DNA from: Scybalousia_A sp052170555
GTDB taxonomy: Bacteria > Bacteroidota > Bacteroidia > Bacteroidales > P3
Direction of reading: 5' to 3'
Length of the DNA: 64,000 bases
NCBI GenBank assembly: GCA_052170555.1
Contig: JBQNAI010000001.1
Coordinates: forward strand, 186,001-250,000
In this document: piece by piece, positions 10,301-18,993 of the stretch
Numbering within the stretch: the first letter of the stretch is position 1
Layout of the letters: each line of letters begins with the position of its first letter
Program-made: the position numbers and the translations under genes
Notes under the pieces: generated by a model
Seen by the model: only the letters and a program-made list of their open reading frames with translations
What the model was told of the DNA's origin: nothing
The model's database searches: none

Positions 10301-11005
10301 TATGATCTTAGGCGTTTAAAAAACGTAAGGGTTAATGCAAATTATACGTTGCAATATGCTGAAGGAACAACAGGATTACCGAGTTCTACTTTGGTTTCAT
10401 TGATTAGAGCGGGTTATCCGAATGTAAAAATGATGTTTCCAATAGCGGACGATAGGCGTCATGCTTTTAAATTGAGTTTTGACTTCAGTTATGAAGGGGG
10501 GAATAAATATAATGGACCTACCACCAAGAGAATTTTTACTGATAAAAATGGGGAAGTAAGAACTAAGACTATAAAATGGTTACAAAATTTTGGTGTTAAT
10601 ATAACTGGTCTTGCGGAGTCAGGATCGCCTTATACAAGGTATTTTAGTCAAACACAGTCTACGATTGTCGGTAGTTACAGAGGGTCAAGATTACCTTGGA
10701 TATTCCGCTTAGATATGACAATAAATAAAGCATTCTTAGTAAAAGTAGGAAATAGGAATACAATGTTAGGAGTTTTCTGTTCCATATATAATTTGTTAGA
10801 TACGAAAAATATTACGGGAGTTTTTGGTGTAACGGGAGATCCAGATGATAATGGATATTTAACAGACCCTGAGACTCAGATCACAATTCAATCTCAGTTG
10901 GATGAAAAAGCATATCGGAATTTCTATATGATGTATTTAGACAATGGATCTTATAACTATGCTTCTCCGCGAAGAGTAGAAATTGGAGTTTCATATCAAT
11001 TCTAA
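7325..11005 (+). CDS. TonB-dependent receptor-like outer-membrane protein with carboxypeptidase-regulatory domain
   Basis: A 1226-aa outer-membrane barrel. Residues 1-22 are a signal peptide ending at IGQ. A carboxypeptidase-regulatory-like beta domain follows (about 23-105, with TGTITDAKTGEPLPFVNV and DINGEFQIKQLTPGTYD). A plug-like region occupies about 115-230, and the rest is a large barrel ending VEIGVSYQF, a typical aromatic C-terminus. A DIDGDGLEEY stretch inside the barrel resembles a calcium-binding loop. I see no clear TonB box and no neighbouring SusD gene, so it may not be a simple nutrient receptor. It is followed 33 bases later by a large secreted protein gene and then a PorV-like gene, suggesting a shared export role. 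Confidence 0.88.
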   Translation: MSMLKRILITMGLLITANLVIGQGMLTGTITDAKTGEPLPFVNVIVTQNGQQMGGATTDINGEFQIKQLTPGTYDMQASFVGYKSVIKTGINVKASGQTREGDVKLEATADMLDQVDIVTQAVPLIDVGSSESGRRLSADEIGKLSANSVEGIVASVGGIVDNGDGSIGSARGESNMQSYVNGAKRSGANIPKSAIQEIQVILGGTPASIGEAIGGTTSITLKPPQNKLEGLISYRTSEPFDTRGYHRGEFYLTGPIITKEDTSTGARKTILGYRLSGFDSYIHDPYRRPKDRRYFMAYDDVREIVGQNPLRLDPTTGSIQYAASYLTAKDFRRVGRKPNLWSNTFYLEGGLDFRPTSTTALKINGEYIYSVGKNGSLAAMLLDNENNSETKSNSFQIMANLTQKLSSNEGSSKIKDVIFDILGSYQRQYSETYNQNFKDDYFRYGHVGIFQTHKRPTYALTKMDIDGDGLEEYVYQQNGWLDYGVDFTPSNDNPGLAAYTSQLYNDPMFANYRSSLINYVNIRSLYGLVNGDTPGGIYGMYTNVGVPSTSYSKSELQSIYAAAKITASLGRHSLELGFQYDQQIVRSYSLAAGSLWSLMKQQANQHILYRDLENPIIDYSGFYPIVSYERNFDAGSQTYFDKQFRQRYNLSGTEYIDIDSYDPSKFSIDMFSADELYNAGNSIVSFLGYDYTGKKLTGKTSLQDYFNGTNGNRQLGAWQPIYMAGYIQDQFYFRDLIFNIGVRVDRYDGNQMGLKDPYLLYSSYTVADLEANGRTDIPAGVPKDAVVYVNTLNSSLSNNFTGVQITGYRSGEGSASTWYAASGEIVSDPNKVMGASGQPLPFRKGVLEDTGLPKNISADAFKDYEPQIVAMPRIAFSFPVSDRSEFKASYDIIARRPSDAAWMASYSSYLFMEKMDGRALTNPNLKPEKITNYELGFQQVLSESSALSISAYYKQTRDLINLVQYTGADPTTMYYSYDNQDFRTTKGLTIAYDLRRLKNVRVNANYTLQYAEGTTGLPSSTLVSLIRAGYPNVKMMFPIADDRRHAFKLSFDFSYEGGNKYNGPTTKRIFTDKNGEVRTKTIKWLQNFGVNITGLAESGSPYTRYFSQTQSTIVGSYRGSRLPWIFRLDMTINKAFLVKVGNRNTMLGVFCSIYNLLDTKNITGVFGVTGDPDDNGYLTDPETQITIQSQLDEKAYRNFYMMYLDNGSYNYASPRRVEIGVSYQF

Positions 11006-11038
11006 TTTAGTTATAACAAAAGAAATATTTAAAGAGTT

Positions 11039-14000
11039 ATGAAACATATAGTTTGTAAATTATCGTTATTAATGCTTTGTTTGTGCATTGTTACTATATC
11101 TGTTGAAGCATTGCCCTACAAAGGAAAGGTAGAGAAGAAAGCTGTAACGAAATCAGGTGGCGATCTTACTACATGTAGAAGAGCACAGGGGTCCGCTGAG
11201 TTAAGCATAAACAATGTTCGTGCCCGTATCAATCAAGGAGGGAATATGTGGTATGATGGTTCATCTGCTCATTATTATGTTCCAAAAGACGGGACGAGTA
11301 CAGCAATGTATTGTGCTGCATTGTGGATTGGTGGTCAAGATGAGAATAAACAGTTGCGTGTTGCTGCGTTGAGATTCGGGCAAGCAGGAGATGATTTTTG
11401 GCCAGGACCTTTGACGGTAGATGGTAATGCTTCTGTAAATAAATCTGTCTGTGATGAGTGGGATAAGTTATATCGTATCACAAGAGCGGAAGTACAGGCT
11501 TTCATCAATTCTTTCCAGTATAATACGGAAGGAAAACCTGTACCGGGTACATATGATCCCGCTACCTTAACTGATGTTATTAAGAATTGGCCAGGTAACG
11601 GCAATACATCTTTGAAACAATCTAAATTCTTAGCACCATTTTATGATTGGAATAAAGATGGTAGATATGATTATAATTCAGGAGATTATCCTTATTATGA
11701 TTTTAAAGGGGTCTTATGTCCTGCAACAATAAAAGCTAATCTTCCTTCGGGTAGTAAATATACTCCTACCCCTACTATGGAATCGGATACGACTAATCCT
11801 AATTATGGGACCGGAGGGAAGATAGCGGCAAATGGAGGCTTGCTTGTGGATCAGGTATTAAAAGGGGATGAAACATTGTGGTGGGTGTTCAACGATAAGG
11901 GTGGAGCTCATACAGAATCTGGGTCAGAGAATCCAATCGGTTTGGAAATTCGTGCTCAGGCCTTTGCATTCACAATGAATAATGAAATCAACAACATGAC
12001 TTTTTACTCATATGAGATTATCAATCGTTCTACTTTTACTTTGCAGAATACATATTTTAGTCAATGGGTAGATCCAGATTTAGGTTATGCTGGAGATGAT
12101 TATGTTGGATGTGATGTAGAGCGAGGATTGGGTTATGCATATAATGGTTCGAAAACTGATGGTCCAGGTACAGGTGCCTATTTAGGCAATCCTCCTGCTG
12201 TTGGTATAGATTTCTTTCAAGGACCTTATATGGATCCAGACGGAAGAGATAATCCAAAAATTGATATAGAATCATTTGTGGAGAATTATGGATCTAAAGA
12301 ACTTGGACAATATTGTCTTCAAGCTGGATTGAGTTTGTCTGATACATCCAATATAGCACTTTTAAAATCTAATGAAAAAATAAGAATTATTTTAACAGAT
12401 AACGCTTATAAATACAAGAGGGCTTGGTATCCGAAATCTAAAGATTCTATAGATGCTTGTGCTATCAATGGTGTGAACTTTGGTAATGGTATTGTTGATG
12501 ATGAACGTTTTGGTATGAGACGTTTTGTATACTATAATAATTCTTCTGCTTCTAATGGAGAGCCAAATAAAGCATCAGATTATTATAACTATTTAAGAGG
12601 GATTTGGAAAGATAATACGAGAATGCAGTTTGGAGGAAATGGTTATAATACAGGTATAGATGCAGGAGTTTATTCTGATTTTATGTTTCCTGGTACTTCG
12701 GATATTTGGGGCTGGGGTGTCAGAGAGTCTGGAAGAGAGAGTGAGTATGCAGGAAAGTTATGGTCAGAGGAAAGTGCAGGGAATTCTCCTCAGGATAGAC
12801 GTTTTATGCAATCCGCAGGTCCTTTTACATTAAAACCTGGTGCAATAAATTACATTACTGTTGGTATTCCTTTTGCTCAGGCTGTTACAGGTGGACCAAG
12901 TGCGTCAGTGGAATTATTAAGAATAGTAGATGACAAGTGTCAGGCGTTGTTTGATAATTGTTTCAATGTATTAGAGGGTCCTGATGCTCCTAATGTTGTC
13001 GTTCAGGAATTGGATAGAGAAATTATTCTTTATTTAACAAATGAAATTGGCAATAATGTGAATGAGTCCTTTAAAGCTATGGATGAAACTATACCAAGGG
13101 ATTATCAAGAAATGGTTGTCGTAGGTACTGATACCTCTTATGTGTCTCATACTTATGATAGGTATTATCGTTTCGAAGGCTATCAAATATTTCAGTTAGC
13201 AACCCCCACTGTCTCTATTGCAGATATTTATGACAATAGTAAAGCACGTTTAGTAGCTCAGTGTGATATTGAGAACTATGATTCTGCACAAAACAATGCC
13301 CCTATAGCAGAGTTGAAAAATGTAACTATCACTAATGGTTATCCTACAACTCAAACAATGGTTTCGGGCGAAAATAAAGGGATTAGGCATTCTTTCCGTA
13401 TTACGGAAGATAAGTTTGCTACTACCACAGATAAGCGTATAGTTAATAATAAAAAATATTACTACATTGCTATTGCTTACGCTTATAATGACTACAAACA
13501 TTACAACGTTGAAGATGCAACTAAGATAGATGGACAGAAGGAACCTTATTTGGCTTCAAGGAAGAGAGGAGACGGTGGTAGTGTTGAGCCTGTTATGGCT
13601 ATCCCTCATATGAATCAGGCGGAACAGAACGGGACGTTAGTACAGTCTTACTATGGGTTGTCTCCTGAATTGATAAGATTAGAAGGTAATGGTAATGGAG
13701 GAATGACATTAAATCTTTCACCTGAATCTGTTGGAGAATTATTCGCAGCTGGGACAAATAACATAATAACAAACCCTAAATATGTTGCGAATTATGGACC
13801 TTTGAATATTAAAATAGTAGATCCTCTAAAAGTGAAAACAGGAGAATATACAATAAAGTTGATACCTAATCCTACTTATCCAACAGTTATAGATAGTTGT
13901 ACATGGGAGTTGACCAATGTTGATCCTGCAAAACCGATTTACAAAGAAGGTAATAAGGACATTTACAAAATAGTGTCAGAACGACCGATAGGTGAAATAA

Positions 14001-15652
14001 ATGAGCAAATCATCTTTGGTTTAGGTATATCTGTTTCTATTACCAATGGTATGCCGGTAGCTAATGCTATTAATATTAAAGTTACAGATCCTTCCACAAT
14101 AAATAACTCTGTTAATCCAGGAGCGTATATTGGTTCGTCTATAAGTTATGCTAATACTGATAGTGCTTGGTTGCATGGATTCGCAGATAATGATATTTCC
14201 CAGATGACAAACTGGATAAGAAGTGGCTCGTCTACTCCCGTAGGTACAGGGTCAAGTTTGATTTCTGATCCTAATGCAGATTATTACTATATATCCAATG
14301 CTATTCAAGGTACGAAGACACCTTTGGATCCTAATAGTCAGTTTGAGAATTGTGTTTATGGAATATGGGCTCCATATAAACTAACATCCTTATCATCTAG
14401 GCATACTGCATTTTCACAGCAATACTTAAAGAATGCTTCTGATCCGGACAATTCGGATTATATGAATCCCTTAAAAATAAATTCTATGCTGTATAATGAT
14501 TTGAACAATTTAGCATCGGTGGATATTGTTTTTACTAATGATAAGTCCAAATGGACAAGGTGTCCTGTCATAGAGATGGGTACAGATACAACAATGACTG
14601 AAGGCGGAGCTAAGAAGTTTATGTTAAGAAGGCATGTATCGGTAGATAAAGAAGGAAATGATGATGGTACAGGAAATGGTATGGGATGGTTTCCTGGTTA
14701 TGCTGTCAATTTAGAGACTGGAGAGAGATTAAACATAATGTTTGGAGAAAATTCTTCATTAGGGCAATACAATGGTAGGGATATGATGTGGAATCCTTCT
14801 TATTATGGATCTGGCAATGGTTCTTCTTATGGAGGTATGCATTACGTATATGTATTAGGAACTAATAAGTTTAAGATGAATCAGACATTAAAGAGTAATG
14901 TTGATATCAATCCTCATCGTTATGATCAAGGTATTTGGGCATATACTATCCTAAATAAATTGACTACTATGGATGGAGTAACAGGACACGATGCTATTAT
15001 AGATGAAGTTGAATCTTTATTTGCGTCTGTTATGTGGGTAGGAATGCCAGCACCTATGAGACAATTGTTCGAGCAAGGAGTAACAGTTGCTAATGAAAAA
15101 AAATCACCATCTTTGATTCCTACTGAGGCAACAGTAAAAATAAGAGTAAGGAAACCTTATAGTTTATACTGGACATCTAATAATTATGATGCGAACTATC
15201 AACCTACAAGTGAAAAATTGCAAAATAATAATTATCCTATGTACAGATTTGATATAGGAGAAAATGTCGCTACACTTACAGGAGTAACTTCGTTAGCGGA
15301 GAGTGCTTTGGATAATATAATGGTAGTTCCAAATCCTTATTTTGCATTTGATTTGTATGAGAAGGATCAGATTGACAATCTTGTGAAGATAACTAATCTT
15401 CCTCCTGATTGTTATATTACAATCTATTCCGTTGATGGTACAGTTGTTCGGAAATTGAGAGGACCTTCTGCGAATTTGATTTCCGGTGGAGGAACTGCTT
15501 TGACGAGCATAGATTGGGATTTGAAGAATGAGAGAGGTCTTCAAATATCAGGAGGTGTATATCTAATTCATGTTAAGGCTGATGGTATTGGTGAAAAATT
15601 AATTAAATGGTTTGGTGCTTTACGCCCGGTGGATTTAAACTCGTTCCAATAA
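11039..15652 (+). CDS. Large secreted surface protein with type IX-like C-terminal domain
   Basis: A 1537-aa protein with a signal peptide (about residues 1-25, cut near VEA). The N-terminal half carries motifs I recall from a large uncharacterised family in Bacteroidota: LWIGG, DDFWPGP, FYDWNKDGRYDYNSGDYPYY, FNDKGGAHTESGSENPIGLE and WVDPDLGYAGDDYVGCD. The acidic DxNxDG stretches look calcium-binding. The last 110 residues resemble a type IX secretion C-terminal domain of the Ig/FlgD kind: VVPNPY near 1428, then ITIYSVDG, IDWDLKNERG and SGGVYLIHV. The tail WFGALRPVDLNSFQ extends past the usual end. With a PorV-like gene directly downstream, it is probably the exported client of this cassette. 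Activity is unknown. Confidence 0.8.
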   Translation: MKHIVCKLSLLMLCLCIVTISVEALPYKGKVEKKAVTKSGGDLTTCRRAQGSAELSINNVRARINQGGNMWYDGSSAHYYVPKDGTSTAMYCAALWIGGQDENKQLRVAALRFGQAGDDFWPGPLTVDGNASVNKSVCDEWDKLYRITRAEVQAFINSFQYNTEGKPVPGTYDPATLTDVIKNWPGNGNTSLKQSKFLAPFYDWNKDGRYDYNSGDYPYYDFKGVLCPATIKANLPSGSKYTPTPTMESDTTNPNYGTGGKIAANGGLLVDQVLKGDETLWWVFNDKGGAHTESGSENPIGLEIRAQAFAFTMNNEINNMTFYSYEIINRSTFTLQNTYFSQWVDPDLGYAGDDYVGCDVERGLGYAYNGSKTDGPGTGAYLGNPPAVGIDFFQGPYMDPDGRDNPKIDIESFVENYGSKELGQYCLQAGLSLSDTSNIALLKSNEKIRIILTDNAYKYKRAWYPKSKDSIDACAINGVNFGNGIVDDERFGMRRFVYYNNSSASNGEPNKASDYYNYLRGIWKDNTRMQFGGNGYNTGIDAGVYSDFMFPGTSDIWGWGVRESGRESEYAGKLWSEESAGNSPQDRRFMQSAGPFTLKPGAINYITVGIPFAQAVTGGPSASVELLRIVDDKCQALFDNCFNVLEGPDAPNVVVQELDREIILYLTNEIGNNVNESFKAMDETIPRDYQEMVVVGTDTSYVSHTYDRYYRFEGYQIFQLATPTVSIADIYDNSKARLVAQCDIENYDSAQNNAPIAELKNVTITNGYPTTQTMVSGENKGIRHSFRITEDKFATTTDKRIVNNKKYYYIAIAYAYNDYKHYNVEDATKIDGQKEPYLASRKRGDGGSVEPVMAIPHMNQAEQNGTLVQSYYGLSPELIRLEGNGNGGMTLNLSPESVGELFAAGTNNIITNPKYVANYGPLNIKIVDPLKVKTGEYTIKLIPNPTYPTVIDSCTWELTNVDPAKPIYKEGNKDIYKIVSERPIGEINEQIIFGLGISVSITNGMPVANAINIKVTDPSTINNSVNPGAYIGSSISYANTDSAWLHGFADNDISQMTNWIRSGSSTPVGTGSSLISDPNADYYYISNAIQGTKTPLDPNSQFENCVYGIWAPYKLTSLSSRHTAFSQQYLKNASDPDNSDYMNPLKINSMLYNDLNNLASVDIVFTNDKSKWTRCPVIEMGTDTTMTEGGAKKFMLRRHVSVDKEGNDDGTGNGMGWFPGYAVNLETGERLNIMFGENSSLGQYNGRDMMWNPSYYGSGNGSSYGGMHYVYVLGTNKFKMNQTLKSNVDINPHRYDQGIWAYTILNKLTTMDGVTGHDAIIDEVESLFASVMWVGMPAPMRQLFEQGVTVANEKKSPSLIPTEATVKIRVRKPYSLYWTSNNYDANYQPTSEKLQNNNYPMYRFDIGENVATLTGVTSLAESALDNIMVVPNPYFAFDLYEKDQIDNLVKITNLPPDCYITIYSVDGTVVRKLRGPSANLISGGGTALTSIDWDLKNERGLQISGGVYLIHVKADGIGEKLIKWFGALRPVDLNSFQ

Positions 15653-15691
15653 TAAATGTAAGCCAAACAGTAAAATGTACAACTTAAATAA

Positions 15692-16786
15692 ATGAAAGAA
15701 GTCATGAATAAAATACATAAAATAATTAGTTTGGTCATATTAATGACGATGCTATTGCCTAATATGAGTGCAAACGCAGGTAATGATGACCGACGTGGTA
15801 CAGCCGGTGCTGGAGAACTGTTGATAAATCCTTGGGCGAGGAGTGCCGGTTGGTCAAATGTGAATACAGCGAATGGAACAGGTTTGGATGCATTGTTTAC
15901 TAATGTGGCGGGTTTAGGACATACATCAGGAACAGAGTTTTATTTCAATTATTCTCATTATTTGAATAACTCAGATATAGGAATAATTGCAGTCGGTCTA
16001 TCACAAAATCTTGGCAATTATGGAGTTTTGGGATTGTCTGTTAATTCTATGAATTTTGGTAAAATATCAAGAGTAACGACTAATGCTCCAGAACCGACAG
16101 GTGCTACTTTTAAACCCTCATTAATGAATCTTGGGTTGTCGTATGCAAAAGCTTTTTCTTCAACTATATATGCCGGAATAACGTTGAAACTTATTAATGA
16201 AGGTATTGATAATGTTACGGCAACTGGTGTAGGATTTGATGCAGGTATTCAGTATATAACGGGTGATGATTACGAAATTAAATTTGGTATTTCTTTGAAG
16301 AATTGGGGACCTTCTATGAGCTTTTCAGGAGATGGTCTCGCAGTGATGGCGACGATCCAAGATGCAGATTATAGACAAACAGTTGAGCATCGTTCTTTGG
16401 AATGGGAGTTACCTTCAAGTTTGAATATTGGAGCTTCTTATGATTTTTTGTTTTCAGAGAAAGAGTATAGGTTGACGGTCGCTGGTAATTATGAGTCTAT
16501 GGCCTTTGCAAAGGATCTCTACACTGCAGGCTTAGAATATGGGTTTAAGGATCTGTTTATGGTTCGTTGCGGTTATACTTATCAAGGAGGAGGTACTAAT
16601 GACATTTATACTAATACCGATAAGACAAATTTTTCTAGCGGATTTACGGCAGGAGCATCTGTTAATGCTACAATTTCTAAAGGAAAAGGAAATAAGAGGA
16701 GTAAAGATTTATCGATAGATTATGCTTATAGAACAACAGTTATATTGGGAGGTATTCATACTGTTGGTGTGAGATTATCTTTATAG
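15692..16786 (+). CDS. PorV/PorQ-like outer-membrane barrel protein
   Basis: A 364-aa outer-membrane protein with a signal peptide (about residues 1-29, cut near ANA) followed by RGTAGAGELLINPWARSAG, the conserved opening of the PorV/PorQ family. The remainder is regular amphipathic beta strand ending in HTVGVRLSL, a typical barrel terminus. PorV proteins of the type IX secretion system are shuttles that carry cargo from the SprA translocon to the surface attachment complex; PorQ is a relative. Position directly after a 1537-aa protein with a type IX-like C-terminus suggests a dedicated PorV-like partner. It is shorter than the commonly seen PorV length of about 390, so the exact subfamily is unsure. 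Confidence 0.8.
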   Translation: MKEVMNKIHKIISLVILMTMLLPNMSANAGNDDRRGTAGAGELLINPWARSAGWSNVNTANGTGLDALFTNVAGLGHTSGTEFYFNYSHYLNNSDIGIIAVGLSQNLGNYGVLGLSVNSMNFGKISRVTTNAPEPTGATFKPSLMNLGLSYAKAFSSTIYAGITLKLINEGIDNVTATGVGFDAGIQYITGDDYEIKFGISLKNWGPSMSFSGDGLAVMATIQDADYRQTVEHRSLEWELPSSLNIGASYDFLFSEKEYRLTVAGNYESMAFAKDLYTAGLEYGFKDLFMVRCGYTYQGGGTNDIYTNTDKTNFSSGFTAGASVNATISKGKGNKRSKDLSIDYAYRTTVILGGIHTVGVRLSL

Positions 16787-16835
16787 GTCTCATATATGTA
16801 GGAAACGAACTTTTTAGTAGTATATTCAAAAATGG

Positions 16836-16862
16836 ATAGAAGACTTGAAAAAAGTCTTCTAT
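16836..16862 (+). terminator. Terminator after the PorV-like gene
   Basis: ATAGAAGACTT at 16836-16846 pairs perfectly with AAGTCTTCTAT at 16852-16862 around a five-base loop, 50 bases past the stop. The following sequence is only moderately T-rich. It separates the surface cassette from greA. Confidence 0.6.
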
Positions 16863-16897
16863 TCGTTTAGTTTAGTAACGATATAAAATAAATTGAA

Positions 16898-17371
16898 ATG
16901 TCAGAAATAAAATATTATTCAGCGGAAGGATTGAAAAAATTAAAGGAAAACTTGCACCATTTGATAGCGATAGAACGTCCGGCTATTTCGGCAGCAATAG
17001 CAGAAGCGAGAGAAAAAGGTGATTTGAGTGAGAATGCAGAATATGATGCTGCCAAAGAAGCTCAGTCACATTTGGAAGCGAAGATTTTGCAGATGCAGGA
17101 TATGGTAGCTAATGCTCGTTTGCTTGATGAAAGTAAGATAGATACGTCAAAGGTTTTACTATTGTCAAAAGTTGAGTTTGAGAATATGGCAATTAAAAAG
17201 AAAATGACTTATGAGATTGTACCAGAAAATGAGGCAGATTTTAAAGCTGGTAAAATATCAGTAACCTCTCCTATTGCAGCAGGTCTACTAGGTAAACAAG
17301 TTGGTGATATCGCAGAGATAAAAGTCCCTGCTGGAATCATGAAGTTGAAAATAATAAAAATAACACGGTAG
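16898..17371 (+). CDS. greA: Transcription elongation factor GreA
   Basis: 157 aa, the standard GreA length. It rescues backtracked RNA polymerase by stimulating transcript cleavage. The N-terminal coiled coil (about 1-75) holds the tip motif GDLSENAEYDAAKE at residues 41-54, with the acidic D and E residues that enter the polymerase channel. The C-terminal FKBP-like domain includes ITVSSPIAAGLLGK-type sequence (SVTSPIAAGLLGKQVGD) near 125-140. A hairpin at 16836-16862 separates it from the surface cassette. The HIT gene begins four bases after its stop, so those two form an operon. No consensus TAnnTTTG box was found in the short leader. Confidence 0.95.
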   Translation: MSEIKYYSAEGLKKLKENLHHLIAIERPAISAAIAEAREKGDLSENAEYDAAKEAQSHLEAKILQMQDMVANARLLDESKIDTSKVLLLSKVEFENMAIKKKMTYEIVPENEADFKAGKISVTSPIAAGLLGKQVGDIAEIKVPAGIMKLKIIKITR

Positions 17372-17375
17372 CATC

Positions 17376-17768
17376 ATGGCATCAATATTCTCAAAAATTA
17401 TTGTAGGAGAAATTCCGTCATACAAAGTTGCAGAAAATGATAAATTTTATGCTTTTTTAGATATATCACCTCTGCAAAAAGGTCATACCTTGGTTGTTCC
17501 TAAAAAAGAGGAAGATTATATTTTCAATATATCTGATGAAGATATAAAAGAATATATTTGTTTTGCAAAACGTATAGCTAAGGCAATAAAGTTGGCTTAC
17601 CCGTGTATTAAAGTAGGTATGGCAGTTATAGGATTGGAGGTCCCTCATGCTCATATACATTTAGTTCCTATGCAGAAAGAAGGTGATTTAAATTTCGCAA
17701 ATCCTAAAATGAATTTTTCTGATGAAGAATTTAAAGAGATTGCAACTAATATTGCAAAGAATCTGTAA
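17376..17768 (+). CDS. HIT family nucleotide-binding protein
   Basis: A 130-aa histidine-triad protein. The catalytic motif HAHIHLVPM occupies residues 91-99, with the three histidines of the H-x-H-x-H triad at 91, 93 and 95. The N-terminal IFSKIIVGEIPSYKV and FLDISPLQKGHTLVVPK blocks are typical of the HinT/PKCI-like branch, which hydrolyses adenosine phosphoramidates or related nucleotide conjugates in the cytoplasm. The physiological substrate is not known. It follows greA by four bases, a pairing common in Bacteroidota, and ends just before a strong bidirectional terminator. Confidence 0.93.
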   Translation: MASIFSKIIVGEIPSYKVAENDKFYAFLDISPLQKGHTLVVPKKEEDYIFNISDEDIKEYICFAKRIAKAIKLAYPCIKVGMAVIGLEVPHAHIHLVPMQKEGDLNFANPKMNFSDEEFKEIATNIAKNL

Positions 17769-17831
17769 AATGTTAAATTTATTTAATGACAACATACATT
17801 ACAGGAGTTAGGAATCACGGAATTAAAGTGT

Positions 17832-17893
17832 CAGGTTGGTAAATTAAATTGGGAAAAGAATTTATTCTTTTCCCAATTTAATTTACCAACCTG
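17832..17893. terminator. Bidirectional terminator with a perfect 29-bp stem
   Basis: Arms 17832-17860 and 17865-17893 are exact reverse complements of 29 bases, with a four-base loop TTTA. It lies between the convergent HIT gene (+, stop at 17768) and NamZ-like gene (-, stop at 17896), and A/T tracts in the stem next to the loop serve both directions. Confidence 0.85.
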
Positions 17894-17895
17894 AA

Positions 17896-18987
17896 TCATC
17901 GTTGATAGATGACATATTTTTTGCGAATTGTTTCATATTTTTTTAAATCTTTTTGCCAACTTTTACGAATTTTTTTAGCTGACTTACCATTTATTATATC
18001 ATTTTTCAATTTATCAGTACCGCTTAAAAGTACAAACATTTTGTTGAAAAACTCTCTTTCCGCTTTTTCTTTGCCATAGGTGGTTTTGTAATAATTGTAA
18101 TAGTCAATTAAATATTCTATTTTTAATTGTTTAGAGTCAATTTTTATACTTTTAGGATAGATAATTTCCTTTTTATCATCGTAAAATCCTATTATTTCAA
18201 AAGGTGTTGACGTACCTCTACCGACGCTTACGGGAGTACCTTCGAAAAAACATAAAGAGGGATAGTTTTTTATTGCTTGTTTGCTACGAAGATTTGGAGA
18301 AGGAGGAATAGTGAGAGTGTATATGCTGTCACGGTTATAGTTTATCATTTCAATCACGATTAAATTACAGACTCTATTACTATCCAACCAATGTTCTTGA
18401 TTAATCATCATTGCATACTCTCCTATTGTCAATCCGTAGCACACAGGTATGGATTGCATTCCCACAAAACTTTTGTATTTTTTCTCCAAAACAGGACCAC
18501 TAACGTAGTTGTTAGGGTTAGGACGGTCCAAAACAATGATTTGTTTTCCATATTCCAAGGTTGCTTGCATGACATATTCCAAGGTTGATATATAAGTATA
18601 GAAACGACATCCTACATCTTGTAGATCAAATAGAATAATATCTACATTGTTCATCATTTGAATCGTAGGCTTTTTTTGATTGCCGTACAAAGAATAGACA
18701 GGAATTTGATTGTAATAAGTTATGCCATCTATAAGTTCGCCTTCTTTGACAGTTCCTTTTAATCCGTGTTCCGGAGTCATTATTATAGTAAGATTTACTC
18801 CGTAATTTAATAGTGTATCTGCAAGATGTGTTGTATTAACAATGCTTGTGTGATTGCAAACAAGACCAATGCGTTTATTTTTCAATAAAGGTAAATAAAC
18901 ATCTAACCTAGCATCTCCATTGATTAATTGGCCGAAGGTAGGAAATAATAAAATGATGCACGTAAATATTGATATAATCTTATTCAT
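17896..18987 (-). CDS. NamZ-like exo-beta-N-acetylmuramidase (DUF1343)
   Basis: A 363-aa secreted protein of the DUF1343 family, whose characterised member NamZ removes N-acetylmuramic acid from the non-reducing end of peptidoglycan fragments. An N-terminal signal peptide (about 1-19, ending TFG) predicts export to the periplasm or surface. Family motifs are visible: GLVCNHTS at 41-48, PEHGLKG at 72-78, DLQDVGCRFYTYISTL at 121-136 and LDRPNPN at 153-159. The C-terminal region is lysine-rich. It is translated six bases after the nitroreductase gene and shares its promoter. A role in recycling or scavenging MurNAc is inferred from the family. Confidence 0.88.
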   Translation of the reverse strand: MNKIISIFTCIILLFPTFGQLINGDARLDVYLPLLKNKRIGLVCNHTSIVNTTHLADTLLNYGVNLTIIMTPEHGLKGTVKEGELIDGITYYNQIPVYSLYGNQKKPTIQMMNNVDIILFDLQDVGCRFYTYISTLEYVMQATLEYGKQIIVLDRPNPNNYVSGPVLEKKYKSFVGMQSIPVCYGLTIGEYAMMINQEHWLDSNRVCNLIVIEMINYNRDSIYTLTIPPSPNLRSKQAIKNYPSLCFFEGTPVSVGRGTSTPFEIIGFYDDKKEIIYPKSIKIDSKQLKIEYLIDYYNYYKTTYGKEKAEREFFNKMFVLLSGTDKLKNDIINGKSAKKIRKSWQKDLKKYETIRKKYVIYQR

Positions 18988-18993
18988 TTTTTA

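Noticed and set aside
7325..11005. SusCD-type polysaccharide utilisation locus
   Set aside because: No SusD-like lipoprotein or glycoside hydrolase gene is adjacent; the neighbours are a large secreted protein and a PorV-like barrel.
12057..12275. Open frames opposite the large secreted-protein gene
   Set aside because: They are shadows of a well-supported coding frame with family motifs.
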